64,000 nt of DNA from contig CAVSZK010000007.1 of the NCBI GenBank assembly GCA_963732415.1, positions 25,347-89,346 of the forward strand, written 5' to 3'. This stretch comes from RPQJ01 sp963732415. GTDB taxonomy: Bacteria > Pseudomonadota > Gammaproteobacteria > Steroidobacterales > Steroidobacteraceae. Below, in pieces: positions 8,544 to 19,159 of the stretch. Numbering within the stretch: the first letter of the stretch is position 1; every line of letters begins with the position of its first letter. The notes beneath the pieces are model-generated. The model made no database searches and was not told the origin of the DNA. It saw only the letters and a program-made list of their open reading frames with translations. The position numbers and the translations under genes were made by a program.

Positions 8544-10025
8544 ATGACCGGCCTGTCCCCAATCGACCAGGCATTCTTCGCGCTCGAAACCGCCGAGCGG
8601 CCGATGAACGTGGGCGTGCTGTTCGTGCTGCCCTCGACTGGTAGCACGCCGGGTCGGTTCGCCGATCACCTCGTCGCGCGGATGCTCCGGTGCCCGGTCG
8701 GCCCACCATTCAACGCCAGGCTGAGACCCGGGCTATTCAGGCCGCTGCTGTCGCTTGAAGCGGACGAGCGGATGGATGCGAGCCGACAGGTACACCGGCA
8801 CCGCCTGCCGCGCGGCAGCGACCTCGACCAGTTGTACAGGAAAGTCTGCGCGATCCATGTACGCCTGCTGCCCCGCGATCAACCGCTGTGGCAGATGCAC
8901 GTGTTCACTGGCCTGCCCGACGGGCGGATCGCGCTCTACTTCAAGACCCATCACGGTCTCATCGATGGCATCGGTTTTATTCGCGTCGTGACTGGCGTGG
9001 TATCGCCGTCGAAGGCGGCCCGCGAGCCACGAGCCATCTGGGAGGGACTGCCCGTTGCACCCGTACGCAATGGCGCACGCAAGGGCGCCGCGGTTTCCGG
9101 TGATGCGATCTCCGTCGAGGGCCTGATCGGGATGGCGCGCGAGGCCGCTGCAGCGCTCGGCGACCTGGCGCGCATCTTCTATGGCCAGTCCCAGCGAGGC
9201 GTCGGGCGCAGTCACGGACTGGCGGTGCCGTTCATGGAGACACCGAACGTTCTTCGCACCGCGCCATCGCCGAACCGGGTGCTGGCGCACTGCAGCTTCC
9301 CGTTGAGCCGCGCGCGCGCCATTGCCCGTCGCGGCAAGGGCAAGATCAACGATGTAATGCTGGCAGCGGTTGATGTCGCACTGAACCGCTACCTCGAGGA
9401 ACGCGGAACTCCGCCCGATGCCCCGCTGGTCGCCGATGTGCCTGTCGCGCTGGCCGATCACGTCGGTGCGGGCAACCGCATCACCATCCTGCAGGTACCG
9501 ATGGGGAGGCCCGGATCGACACCGACCGAGCGCCTGGCCGAGATCATCCGCGAGACGCGCGAGATGAAACACGTCGTCGGTACGGTTTCCGGCAGCAGCC
9601 TCGCGCTCTACTCGATCCTGGGGCACACCGCGGCAAGTACCTTCGAGTCGCTGGGGCTCTCGCAGTCGCCGCTGCTCGCCAATGTCGTGATCTCCAATCC
9701 GGCGGGACTCGAGCGGCGCGTGTACTTCAACGGCGCCCCGGTCGAACTCGCGCTGCCGGTGTCCGTGGTCGGTCACCAGCAGGTGCTGAACGTGACCGTG
9801 ACCACCTACGTCGATCAACTGCACGTAACGCTGATGGCGCAGCGCGAGGCGATCCCGGACGTTCGAAGGCTCGCCGAATACGTCGAAGATGCCGTTCGGC
9901 GACTGTACGCGCAGACTTCCGCAGCCGCGCGCCAGCGCAGGCCGCGCGGCAAGCCAGGGCGGGCGAGTGGTGGCCGCGGCAGGACGCCTGGCGGGAAAAA
10001 GACCGGGACCAGTCGCAAGAGCTGA
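8544..10025 (+). CDS. Wax ester synthase/diacylglycerol acyltransferase (WS/DGAT), paralogue 1
   Basis: 493 residues. The acyltransferase active-site motif HHGLIDG is at residues 136-142, within the N-terminal condensation-like domain. The opening LSPIDQAFFALETAERPMNVG matches the usual start of bacterial WS/DGATs (~450-500 aa), and VISNPAG in the C-terminal domain is the family's N-P/S-x-PG region. These enzymes transfer acyl-CoA to fatty alcohols or diacylglycerol to make storage wax esters or triacylglycerol at the membrane. The last ~35 residues are an Arg/Lys/Gly-rich tail not needed for the fold. First of three paralogues in the window, with its own upstream gap. Confidence 0.9.
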   Translation: MTGLSPIDQAFFALETAERPMNVGVLFVLPSTGSTPGRFADHLVARMLRCPVGPPFNARLRPGLFRPLLSLEADERMDASRQVHRHRLPRGSDLDQLYRKVCAIHVRLLPRDQPLWQMHVFTGLPDGRIALYFKTHHGLIDGIGFIRVVTGVVSPSKAAREPRAIWEGLPVAPVRNGARKGAAVSGDAISVEGLIGMAREAAAALGDLARIFYGQSQRGVGRSHGLAVPFMETPNVLRTAPSPNRVLAHCSFPLSRARAIARRGKGKINDVMLAAVDVALNRYLEERGTPPDAPLVADVPVALADHVGAGNRITILQVPMGRPGSTPTERLAEIIRETREMKHVVGTVSGSSLALYSILGHTAASTFESLGLSQSPLLANVVISNPAGLERRVYFNGAPVELALPVSVVGHQQVLNVTVTTYVDQLHVTLMAQREAIPDVRRLAEYVEDAVRRLYAQTSAAARQRRPRGKPGRASGGRGRTPGGKKTGTSRKS

Positions 10026-10055
10026 ACGCGCAGGGCCGATCCAGCCTGGAAAGGC

Positions 10056-10100
10056 AAAAAAAGCGGGGCGCTCCAGCGATCTCTCGCACAGGGCGCCCCG
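10056..10100 (-). terminator. Intrinsic terminator of the DUF1302-MMPL operon
   Basis: On the minus strand an 8-bp stem (CGGGGCGC at 10093-10100 and its complement at 10064-10071, 21-nt loop) is followed by one C and then seven T (10062-10056). It sits about 100 nt past the MMPL stop codon at 10204 and is the clearest Rho-independent terminator in the window. The opposing WS/DGAT gene ends at 10025. Confidence 0.75.
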
Positions 10101-10203
10101 GCACTCGGGTCACTTCCGATGCGCCGCTCGGGCGGCGATTCTTCTTGTTATCGAAAAACCGACAAACGGAAGGCTGCGCGGCCGACGGCCGGCCGCGCGT
10201 GCG

Positions 10204-12627
10204 TCACGCGTTTGCCGCCGCCTTCTTGTGCACCGCCGAGGTCGGCAGCAGGAAATACGACAGCGCCGGGATGAGTATCAACGCACCCAGCATGTTCCAC
10301 AGGAACATGAAGGCGAGCAGGATGCCCATGTCGGCCTGGAACTTGATCGGCGACCAGGCCCAGGTGATCACGCCCGCGGCCAGCGTGAATCCCACCAGCG
10401 CGACGATCCGCCCGGTGAACGACAGCGCCGCGCGGTAAGCCTCCGGCAGCGACATCCCGTCCCGCTGGCCGTGCAACTGCACCGAAAGCAGGTATAGCGC
10501 GTAGTCCACGCCGATGCCGACGCCGAGCGCGATGACCGGCAGCGTCGCCACCTTGACGCCGATGCCGAGCACCACCATCAGCGCCTCGCAGAGCACCGAG
10601 GTGAGCGCCAGCGGCAGCAGCGCCACCAGAACCGCGCGCCAGCTGCGGAATGCGATCAGGCACAGGATCGACACGGTGCCATAGATGTACATCAGCATCT
10701 TGAGCCAGGCCTCGCGAACCACCTGGTTGACCGCGGCCTCGATGCCGGCGATGCCGGCCGCCGGAAGCAGTTCGACGTCGGCAGTCGGGTTGTCGGCGAT
10801 GAACTTCTCGACCGTCGTGGAAACAGTCTCCAGCGTCGCGGCCTTGTGATCCTTGAGGTAGGCGATCACCGGCATCACCGAGCATTCGACGTTGGTAAGG
10901 TCCGGCGTGTTCTGGATCGCCTGCTGCGCACCGTAGTTCAGCACGTCCTGGTTACGGGAAAGCGTGTACCACTTGGCCGTGCCCTCGAAGGTCGCGGCAG
11001 TAATCTGCTTGACGATATCGGCGAGCGATACCGTGGCCTGCACCTCGGGAAGCTGCTGCAGCTGCCAGCCGAGCCGGTCCGCCAGCTGGAGGGTCGCGTA
11101 CCGCGTGCAGGCCTCGACCGGCGTCTTGACGATGATGGCGAACACGTCCGACGACAGCGAGAAATGCGAAGTGATGTACGCGTTGTCGATGTTGTAGCGC
11201 GAATTGGGGCGCAACTCGGGTGCGCCCGGGTCGAGGTCGCCGATCTGCAGGTCCTTGGAGACGAAGTGGCCCGCGATACCGAGCGCCAGCGCCACGAGGA
11301 TGGCGGTCGCCGCCCAGGCGCGACTGGTCGCGAAGTGATTGAAGAACGCCCATACGCCCTTGGTACCGACGCCCTGCTCTTCCTGCTTCAGGCTGCGCAT
11401 CGCGGCCTTCTTGCTCACGCCCGTGACGGACAGGATCACCGGCAGCAGGATGAGGTTGGTAAAGAGCAGGATGCAGACGCCGATCGTGGCGGCGATCGCG
11501 AGTTCCCGGATCGCGGGAATCGGGATAAGCAGCAGCACCGCGAAACCCGCGGCGCCGTTCAGCAGTGCCGTGACGCCGGCGACGAAGAGGCGCCGGAACG
11601 TGTAGCGGGCCGCCACCAGCGTGACCGTCCCGCGTCCCACGTCCTGCTGGATGCCGTTCATCTTCTGCGCGCCGTGCGACACGCCGATCGCGAAGATCAG
11701 GAACGGCACCAGCACGGAGAACGGGTCGAGCCCCAGGCCCAGCAGGTGCAGGATGCCGATCTGCCAGACGACCGCGATCAACGAACACAGCAGCACCACC
11801 GACGTGCTGCGCACGCAGCGGGTGAACGAGAACAGGATCGCGGCCGCGATCAGGATCGCGACGCCGAAATACATCATGACCTGCAGGATGCCGTCGAGCA
11901 GCGAGCCGATGAGCTTCGCGAACCCGATGACCCTCACCTTGTACTTGCCGTCGGCGGTTTCGTACTTGTCGCGAATGTTCTTTTCGATCGCCCGGGACAG
12001 CTCCCAGTAGTCGATCGGTTCGCCGGTAGCCGAATCGCGGTCCAGCAGCGGCACGATGATCATCGCCGACTTGTAGTCGTTGGCAACCAGGTTGCCGACC
12101 AGCCCCGCCTTCGCGATGTTCTGCTTCAGCGTTTCGACGCTCTCAGGGGAACCATCGTAGGTGGTGGGCATCACCGGTCCGCCCGCGAAACCTTCCTCGG
12201 TGACCTCGTTGTAGCGGACCACCGGCATCCATATGGACTTGACCCAGGCGCGGTCCACGCCCGGCGTCAGGAAGGCCTCGTCGTTTACGTTTTTCAGTGT
12301 CTCCAGGTATTCAGGGTCGAAAATGTCGCCCTGCGTGTTCTCGACCACGATACGCAGCGTATTGCCGAGGCCGCGCAGCTGGCTCTGGTTGGCGAGGAAA
12401 TTCTGGATGTACGGGTGGCCGATCGGGAGCATCTTCGCGTAGCTCGCGTTGAGGCTCACGCTCACCGCCGAGTAGCCCAGCACCAGCGTCACCACCAGGC
12501 AGGCCAGCATCACGAACAGGCGGTTGTTGAAGATCAGGCGTTCGAGCTTGATCCCCGAATTGAGGTCGAAGTCCTTGAGGTCGCGTACGACCGGCATCGC
12601 TTCGATGTTTGTCGTCGGTGCTGCCAT
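10204..12627 (-). CDS. MMPL/RND-family lipid transporter
   Basis: 807 residues with the RND layout: one N-terminal membrane helix (FVMLACLVVTLVLGYSAVSV), a large periplasmic domain to about residue 235, five helices, a second periplasmic domain after about residue 450 and a second five-helix bundle near the end (ALGVGIGVDYALYLLSV). It is closer to MMPL/HpnN-type exporters than to tripartite drug pumps. Such proteins move hydrophobic lipids to or from the outer membrane. AGGA lies about 8 nt before the ATG. Last gene of the minus-strand unit DUF1302, DUF1329, YCF48-like, MMPL; the 25-nt gap to the upstream gene supports coexpression. Confidence 0.88.
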   Translation of the reverse strand: MAAPTTNIEAMPVVRDLKDFDLNSGIKLERLIFNNRLFVMLACLVVTLVLGYSAVSVSLNASYAKMLPIGHPYIQNFLANQSQLRGLGNTLRIVVENTQGDIFDPEYLETLKNVNDEAFLTPGVDRAWVKSIWMPVVRYNEVTEEGFAGGPVMPTTYDGSPESVETLKQNIAKAGLVGNLVANDYKSAMIIVPLLDRDSATGEPIDYWELSRAIEKNIRDKYETADGKYKVRVIGFAKLIGSLLDGILQVMMYFGVAILIAAAILFSFTRCVRSTSVVLLCSLIAVVWQIGILHLLGLGLDPFSVLVPFLIFAIGVSHGAQKMNGIQQDVGRGTVTLVAARYTFRRLFVAGVTALLNGAAGFAVLLLIPIPAIRELAIAATIGVCILLFTNLILLPVILSVTGVSKKAAMRSLKQEEQGVGTKGVWAFFNHFATSRAWAATAILVALALGIAGHFVSKDLQIGDLDPGAPELRPNSRYNIDNAYITSHFSLSSDVFAIIVKTPVEACTRYATLQLADRLGWQLQQLPEVQATVSLADIVKQITAATFEGTAKWYTLSRNQDVLNYGAQQAIQNTPDLTNVECSVMPVIAYLKDHKAATLETVSTTVEKFIADNPTADVELLPAAGIAGIEAAVNQVVREAWLKMLMYIYGTVSILCLIAFRSWRAVLVALLPLALTSVLCEALMVVLGIGVKVATLPVIALGVGIGVDYALYLLSVQLHGQRDGMSLPEAYRAALSFTGRIVALVGFTLAAGVITWAWSPIKFQADMGILLAFMFLWNMLGALILIPALSYFLLPTSAVHKKAAANA

Positions 12628-12652
12628 CGTGTGGTCCTGGGGTATTCGTGTA

Positions 12653-13765
12653 TCAGGGCTGCGGCGCTGCGCCGGGCGTGACGATCAGTGCGCCGAACGG
12701 TCCCGTAATGCCGAGTTTCCCGTCGCCGGCATTGATGACGTCGGTCACCGGAATCGTTTTCGGCATGTCGACCGCGGCAAACGTCAGGCCGCCGTCCTTG
12801 GTCATGGCCAGGCGGCCGGAATTATCCGCGATGACCACCACGCCCGGGCCAAGCGTTGCGCCGGCGACGATCGTGCTCCGCAGCTGGCTGTGGATTTTTT
12901 CCCAGGTCGCCCCGGCGTCGGCGCTGCGGAAAAGGTTGCCCTTGAGCCCGAAGGTCAGCACGGCGTCGCCCGCGTCCACCACGGCGAACAGGCTGCCAGC
13001 GTAGTCCACCGGCACGGCGACGAACTTCATCGCCTCGCGGTCCAGTCTGAAGAACGTCCCCTGCTCGCCCGACATGAATACGTTGCCGGCGGCCGGCCGG
13101 ATCGAATACAGGTTCATGAACTGGGGATTCGGCACCCTGTCGAACCAGGACTGCCACGTGGCGCCGCCATCGCTGGTGGCGAAGATCAGGTTGTAGGCAC
13201 CGATCACGAAACCCGTTGTCTCGTTCTCGAACCAGACGTCCAGGAATGGCTTGTCGGCGCCCATTTCCACGTTGCGCTGGGCCTCGACTTCGAGGGCCTT
13301 CAGCTCCTCCGAATCGGGACTTGCGGCGAGCTTGGCCTGGATGTCCTTCAACAGCAGGTCGTTGGCCATGGGGCCATCCAGCTGCTTCGTCCAGGTTGCA
13401 CCGCCGTCGGTGGATGCCAGCACCACGCCGTCGTGGCCCACTGCCCAGCCGTGCGTGGCGTTCGCGAACCACACCGCCGTGAGGTCCGAACTTACCGGCA
13501 CCTTGCCCTGGGTCCAGGTCTGACCGCCATCGGCGGTAACCACGATGTGGCCGCGCGGACCGACCGCGACGAACTTGTCGCCCGCCCTCGCCATGCCGAT
13601 CAGGAGCCGTTTTGGTGCCAGCGCGGATTCCATCGCGGGACGGTCGAGCACGTCGGTGCCCGACGACTTGGGGCCGCTGCCGGCGGATTCTCCCGCGGCG
13701 ATGGCCGCGTTGCCAACGAAGAGCGCGGCTGCGACCGCCGCAATAGCCGCATATCGACTGAGCAT
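12653..13765 (-). CDS. YCF48/BNR-repeat secreted beta-propeller protein
   Basis: 370 residues with a signal peptide (cut near AAIAAGE). Repeated BNR-like elements are visible: DGGQTWTQG, DGGATWTKQ, DGGATWQSW, DAGATWEKI, each followed by a hydrophobic strand, which predicts a seven-bladed photosystem-II-assembly-factor-like propeller (YCF48). In non-phototrophs this family is regularly encoded beside MMPL/RND transporters and DUF1302/DUF1329 proteins, as here, so a periplasmic accessory role in hydrophobic substrate transport is likely. GGGGGAGA precedes the start. A GC-rich hairpin lies between it and the upstream gene. Confidence 0.87.
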   Translation of the reverse strand: MLSRYAAIAAVAAALFVGNAAIAAGESAGSGPKSSGTDVLDRPAMESALAPKRLLIGMARAGDKFVAVGPRGHIVVTADGGQTWTQGKVPVSSDLTAVWFANATHGWAVGHDGVVLASTDGGATWTKQLDGPMANDLLLKDIQAKLAASPDSEELKALEVEAQRNVEMGADKPFLDVWFENETTGFVIGAYNLIFATSDGGATWQSWFDRVPNPQFMNLYSIRPAAGNVFMSGEQGTFFRLDREAMKFVAVPVDYAGSLFAVVDAGDAVLTFGLKGNLFRSADAGATWEKIHSQLRSTIVAGATLGPGVVVIADNSGRLAMTKDGGLTFAAVDMPKTIPVTDVINAGDGKLGITGPFGALIVTPGAAPQP

Positions 13766-13832
13766 CGTCTCCCCCGTCCCCGACTTGAACTGATGCCGGC
13801 CGGCTCAGGAACCGATCCGGCCAGGCGAAGAA

Positions 13833-13858
13833 GGCGCCCGGCGTCATGGCCGGGCGCC
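13833..13858 (-). terminator. Intra-operon GC-rich hairpin between DUF1329 and YCF48-like genes
   Basis: Perfect 10-bp inverted repeat GGCGCCCGGC / GCCGGGCGCC around the loop GTCATG, 10 nt after the DUF1329 stop (13868). On the minus strand it is followed by TTCTTC rather than a long T-run. It may attenuate transcription so that the porin-like genes are made in excess over the YCF48-like and MMPL genes, or stabilise the upstream mRNA. Confidence 0.55.
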
Positions 13859-13867
13859 CTCATGTCA

Positions 13868-15229
13868 TCAGCGGATACCGGCGCCAGCCAATGCGTCCGG
13901 CTTCCAGTCACGTGACGGGAAAGCGCCAACGTACTTGATGCCCCAGTACTGGCCGCAGTTGCCCTGCGACGCGTACAGGCCGGCATTCAGGTCCACGGTC
14001 GACTGCAGCGAGATGTTCAGCACCTTGGCATCATAGGAGAACGCCGTGTAGCCGTACGTGCCCTTGAACAGTTCACCGCGCGCGTCGTACTGGTCGGATG
14101 CGTGGGCGACCCAGCTGTCCTCGTCGTAGTAGAAGATGCGCTTGTGGTAGATGTGACGCTTGCCGGGCTTCAGCGTGGCCTCGACCACCCAGACGCGATG
14201 CAGCTCCCAGCGGATCATGTCCGGGTTCATGAACTTCGGCGTCGTCATCTGCTTTTCGGTGGTCTGCTGCGCGATTGGCCTGTACACGTTGTACGGGATC
14301 AGCATTTCGCGCTTGCCGACCAGCTTGAAGTCGAACCGGTCCTGCGGGCCGTTGTAGACGAACGCGTCGTCATACGTCGCGGCACCGGCGGTGCCGGGGT
14401 TCGGCGTGTCGCAGCAGATGTCCGGCGCGAGCTTCACACGGCGCTGGCCAGGCAGGTACTGCCAGGCCTTGCGGCCCTGCACCAGCGGGTTCGCGTAGTC
14501 GATGACCAGCAGCGACTCACCGGCACGGCGAGCCGGCGCGGAATACTCCTGCTTGATGAACCAGATCGGGCTGTCACCCTTGATCACCGTGTCCATGTTC
14601 ACCGGGTCGAAGATCGGGAACTCCTGGGTGCTGTAACCCGTGGCCGACAGCGTGGCCCGGCCCGTGGAGTCGACGTTGAACGCATCGTACTTGCAGATGG
14701 TCGCCACGCCCGCGTAACGCATGATGTGATTCCACATCACCTCGTTGCCGGTCTTCGGGATCGGGAACGGATAGCCCGGCAGCGCGCCTTCCATGCCGAG
14801 GCCGTCATTCACCGACTTGGCGGTGACAGCGTTCTTCGCGGTGTTCTGCAGGATCTTTTCCGGGTAGTTCACCGGGCGATGGGTCGGATACACGTCCACG
14901 CGATATTCGGGATACCGCTTCAGCAGCGTGTAGGTGACGCCGGTCAGCTGCGCCTTGTACTGGTCGGCATTGGCACCGGTGATCACCAGCCGCGGCTTGT
15001 CGGCCGCAAACGGATCGGGACGCCAGCCCTCGCCCGGCTTGAAGCCGGCCGGAATCTTGGTCAGGCCACCGGTCCACTCCGGGATCGTACCCTCCTTGTT
15101 GCCGGCCTTCTCGGCGCCGATCGGCGTCAGGCTCTTGCCGAGCTGGGCCGCTTCTTCAGGCGAGACCGCCGCCAGCGCCGAGGCGCTCATTACCGCGAGC
15201 GTCGCCGTAATCAGTGTCTTGCGAATCAT
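13868..15229 (-). CDS. DUF1329 family outer-membrane-associated protein
   Basis: 453 residues from the ATG at 15229, chosen over an ATG 15 nt upstream because GAGGAAT sits correctly before it and the signal peptide (MIRKTLITATLAVMSASALA) starts cleanly. After cleavage come VSPEEAAQLGKSLTPIGAE and TIPEWTGGL, which are hallmarks of DUF1329 (PF07044), about 450 aa in Pseudomonas and relatives. The family is found with DUF1302 porin-like proteins in gene sets for growth on or export of hydrophobic compounds. Biochemical function is not established. The gene starts 14 nt after the DUF1302 stop. Confidence 0.92.
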   Translation of the reverse strand: MIRKTLITATLAVMSASALAAVSPEEAAQLGKSLTPIGAEKAGNKEGTIPEWTGGLTKIPAGFKPGEGWRPDPFAADKPRLVITGANADQYKAQLTGVTYTLLKRYPEYRVDVYPTHRPVNYPEKILQNTAKNAVTAKSVNDGLGMEGALPGYPFPIPKTGNEVMWNHIMRYAGVATICKYDAFNVDSTGRATLSATGYSTQEFPIFDPVNMDTVIKGDSPIWFIKQEYSAPARRAGESLLVIDYANPLVQGRKAWQYLPGQRRVKLAPDICCDTPNPGTAGAATYDDAFVYNGPQDRFDFKLVGKREMLIPYNVYRPIAQQTTEKQMTTPKFMNPDMIRWELHRVWVVEATLKPGKRHIYHKRIFYYDEDSWVAHASDQYDARGELFKGTYGYTAFSYDAKVLNISLQSTVDLNAGLYASQGNCGQYWGIKYVGAFPSRDWKPDALAGAGIR

Positions 15230-15243
15230 GTTTCGATTCCTCA

Positions 15244-17220
15244 TCAGAAGGTCGCCTTGAACGTGAGCGCGATGAAGTCGCGGTCGCTAACGATGGCATT
15301 GGTGCCGTTGAAGACCGAGACAGCATTGCCGTTGTACGGCTGGCCGTTGGGCGGCGCGCAGGTCGCCACTGCCTCGTTCTTGCAATTCGAGTAGTCACCG
15401 TAGAAGCCAACGTACTTCAGGTCCATGCGGTAGCGCTGGTTGAAGTCGAGCGCGATGCCGAGCCCGAAGCTGCCGGCGCCGTCCTGGCCGCCCGCGGTGA
15501 CCGCGGAATTGCCCGAGATGCCCTGCGCCCAGGAGATCGGCGCGAGAAGGTCGACGCCCGGCGCCACCTGGAACCAGGTCGGCGTGAAGCTGAACGCCAG
15601 GCCGAAGTAGTTCTTGTCGACCGCGTCGATGAACTTGTACGCCCCCCACTCGCCAGGCTTGGCCGAGCGGCCCTTGAACACTGCCTCGTTCTGGTTCACG
15701 TCCAGCCAGGTCATCCAGGTGAGTTCCGCGGCCCAGCTCGCCGTATCCCAGATCGACTCGCCCATGACGCCGAGCAGGTTCACAAGGCCGTGCATCGTGT
15801 CGCCCTTCGCCCCCGGGGTGTCGTTCTTCGTAAGGTTTTCGAGCGCGACGGATCCCGGAGGCGCCTGGCCGGCGGTGATCAATGCCTGGGGCACCGCGTA
15901 CACCGGATCACTCAACAGCGGCATGTCCATGCGGTAGCTGAGTTCGGCGCCAAGGCTCATGCCGCCGATATTCTTCGACAGGCTCACGCCAAAAATGTCG
16001 ATGTCACTGCCGTAGGCGAGGTTGTACTCGCCGTACTTGCCGTACTGCACGAATTCAGCAGGAGTGACCGCACTCGTGTTGTAGCTGAGGACGCAGGCCG
16101 CCGGGTTGGTCGCGCCGAGCGGGATGCCGCCAATGGCGACACAAGTGGCTGGCGGCAGCACCTGGGTCGCAATGCCTGGCTTCACGACCTGCTGCGGCTG
16201 CATGTCGTAGGTGCGGCGATAGTAGAAGCCGATGGTCGCGTCTGCCCAGTCCGGGTCCCAGCGAACGGCCAGCCCATAGTTGCCCGAATTCTCATCCGGC
16301 GTAATCGCCTTGCCTTGCCACAGGCGCAACCACGGCTGTGCGCCCGGAAGTGCCCCGTACAACGGGTTCGCCGCCGCGATGACCGAATCGGCGCCCCACA
16401 GGGCCGCGTCCGATATGGACAGGTACGTACCCGACTCCGGGTAACGATAGGCCTGGTTGCTGAACTGCTGCCAGTTGAAGAAATACTGCAGCGCAACGTT
16501 GAGGTGGTCCGACACCTGCGAATTGACGTTGAAGCCGAGGCGCGGCCGGAACAGTTCCTTGGCCTCGGCGCCCGGTGTAGCCAATGCCTTCCATACGTCG
16601 ATCGGGTTCTGAGAGTACGAGACGCCGTGGAAAGCACCACCGCTAAACAGGCTCTCTCCCCAGTACACGGTGGTCTGGCCGACCTTGACGTTGACCGGCG
16701 CATCGCCGACGTTGAACTGGCTGAAAACAAACCAGTCCATGAATTCGCCGGATGGGCCTTCCGCGTAGCGCTTCGAGTAGTCGGACAGCCCCAGCGTCGG
16801 CAAGCCACCACTCAGGGTGTTCTGCGTCGCGACCGAAGTGTTGTCCAGCGACTGGTAACCCGGATCCCACCAGCCGGCGGCCGACACGCGCGCACCGAGC
16901 ATGCCCCACGATGGCTTCCACACCAGGTCCATCTCGCTGTAGACGTCGAATCGCGTCCAGATGCTGCCGGTGTTGAAGTTCCGGTTGCCGTCGTCGTAGT
17001 TCGGGTTGGCGAGCATGTCCTTGTTCTGGCCGGCAACACGATTGGCGATGTTGAGTCGCAACGTGTTGTCCCAGCGGAACGTGAGATCCTCTCCGCCGAT
17101 ATCGAATTCGTATGCTGCAGCCACTTGAGGCAACGCCAACGCAGTGGCCACGGCCATGCCGAGCACACTGTTCCTGAGCGCCACACCGCGCCGGACCGGA
17201 CTGGTCACCAACTTGCTCAT
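15244..17220 (-). CDS. DUF1302 family porin-like outer-membrane protein
   Basis: 658 residues from the ATG at 17220 (MSKLVTSPVRRGVALRNSVL), which gives a long signal peptide ending ALPQVAAA. The mature start YEFDIGGEDLTFRWDNTLRLN is typical of DUF1302 (PF06980). The rest is rich in alternating polar/aromatic beta-strands and ends in an aromatic residue (FKATF), as outer-membrane beta-barrels do. Likely a porin or lipid channel working with DUF1329 and the MMPL pump. First gene of the four-gene operon, transcribed away from the acyl-CoA ligase across a 278-bp regulatory region that holds two palindromes. Confidence 0.92.
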   Translation of the reverse strand: MSKLVTSPVRRGVALRNSVLGMAVATALALPQVAAAYEFDIGGEDLTFRWDNTLRLNIANRVAGQNKDMLANPNYDDGNRNFNTGSIWTRFDVYSEMDLVWKPSWGMLGARVSAAGWWDPGYQSLDNTSVATQNTLSGGLPTLGLSDYSKRYAEGPSGEFMDWFVFSQFNVGDAPVNVKVGQTTVYWGESLFSGGAFHGVSYSQNPIDVWKALATPGAEAKELFRPRLGFNVNSQVSDHLNVALQYFFNWQQFSNQAYRYPESGTYLSISDAALWGADSVIAAANPLYGALPGAQPWLRLWQGKAITPDENSGNYGLAVRWDPDWADATIGFYYRRTYDMQPQQVVKPGIATQVLPPATCVAIGGIPLGATNPAACVLSYNTSAVTPAEFVQYGKYGEYNLAYGSDIDIFGVSLSKNIGGMSLGAELSYRMDMPLLSDPVYAVPQALITAGQAPPGSVALENLTKNDTPGAKGDTMHGLVNLLGVMGESIWDTASWAAELTWMTWLDVNQNEAVFKGRSAKPGEWGAYKFIDAVDKNYFGLAFSFTPTWFQVAPGVDLLAPISWAQGISGNSAVTAGGQDGAGSFGLGIALDFNQRYRMDLKYVGFYGDYSNCKNEAVATCAPPNGQPYNGNAVSVFNGTNAIVSDRDFIALTFKATF

Positions 17221-17290
17221 CGGAAGCCCCCGTATTTTTGGAGTCTGGAAATCCCGCACCCGACCGCAGGGCGGACAAGCGCATGGATGG

Positions 17291-17304
17291 ATTATCGCGA
17301 TAAT
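17291..17304. promoter_or_regulatory. 14-bp perfect palindrome, candidate operator
   Basis: ATTATCGCGATAAT is a perfect palindrome lying 71 nt upstream of the DUF1302 start in the divergent region shared with the acyl-CoA ligase. Its symmetry and AT-rich flanks suit a dimeric regulator such as a TetR- or GntR-type protein. No regulator of that type is encoded in the window. Confidence 0.5.
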
Positions 17305-17328
17305 GAAGTCCGTGTACATCCCCATTTA

Positions 17329-17346
17329 CCCCCCGACTTGGGGGGG
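17329..17346. promoter_or_regulatory. C6-N5-G7 inverted repeat in the DUF1302/acyl-CoA ligase divergent region
   Basis: CCCCCC-GACTT-GGGGGGG sits 25 nt to the right of the 14-bp palindrome and about 150 nt before the ligase start. A related C5-N7-G7 element lies in front of the MalT-like regulator gene (28000-28018). It could be a binding site for that regulator class or an mRNA hairpin. No experimental basis. Confidence 0.4.
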
Positions 17347-17498
17347 AAGTTATGCTGTGGTGCAAAAAATACGATGACGCCGGTTTGACTCAAAGACGGC
17401 TTCCAACCGTGTTGCACCGGTGAGAACATCCGCATGGCCGGCGCTTGCCGGAAAATACATACAAGGCGCCGCCCGCGGCGCGTCCTGGGGGGTAGGGC

Positions 17499-19126
<1,628 letters not shown>

Positions 19127-19133
<7 letters not shown>

Positions 19134-19151
19134 GTGCCTGGCACCTATTTT
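19127..19151. repeat. Palindromic REP-like element, copy 1 (symmetric)
   Basis: Perfect 12-nt arms AAAATAGGTGCC / GGCACCTATTTT with a single T between them. The left arm contains the acyl-CoA ligase stop codon, and the element ends 9 nt before the stop of the convergent iron alcohol dehydrogenase. With A- and T-rich outer ends it could act as a bidirectional terminator. Same core as the elements at 32558, 41838 and 49483. Confidence 0.85.
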
Positions 19152-19159
19152 ATTGCCGC

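Noticed and set aside
10846..12681. 611-codon plus-strand frame inside the MMPL gene
   Set aside because: Composition is His/Asp/Arg/Val-rich with no domain; it mirrors codons of the real minus-strand transporter, whose membrane topology is clear.
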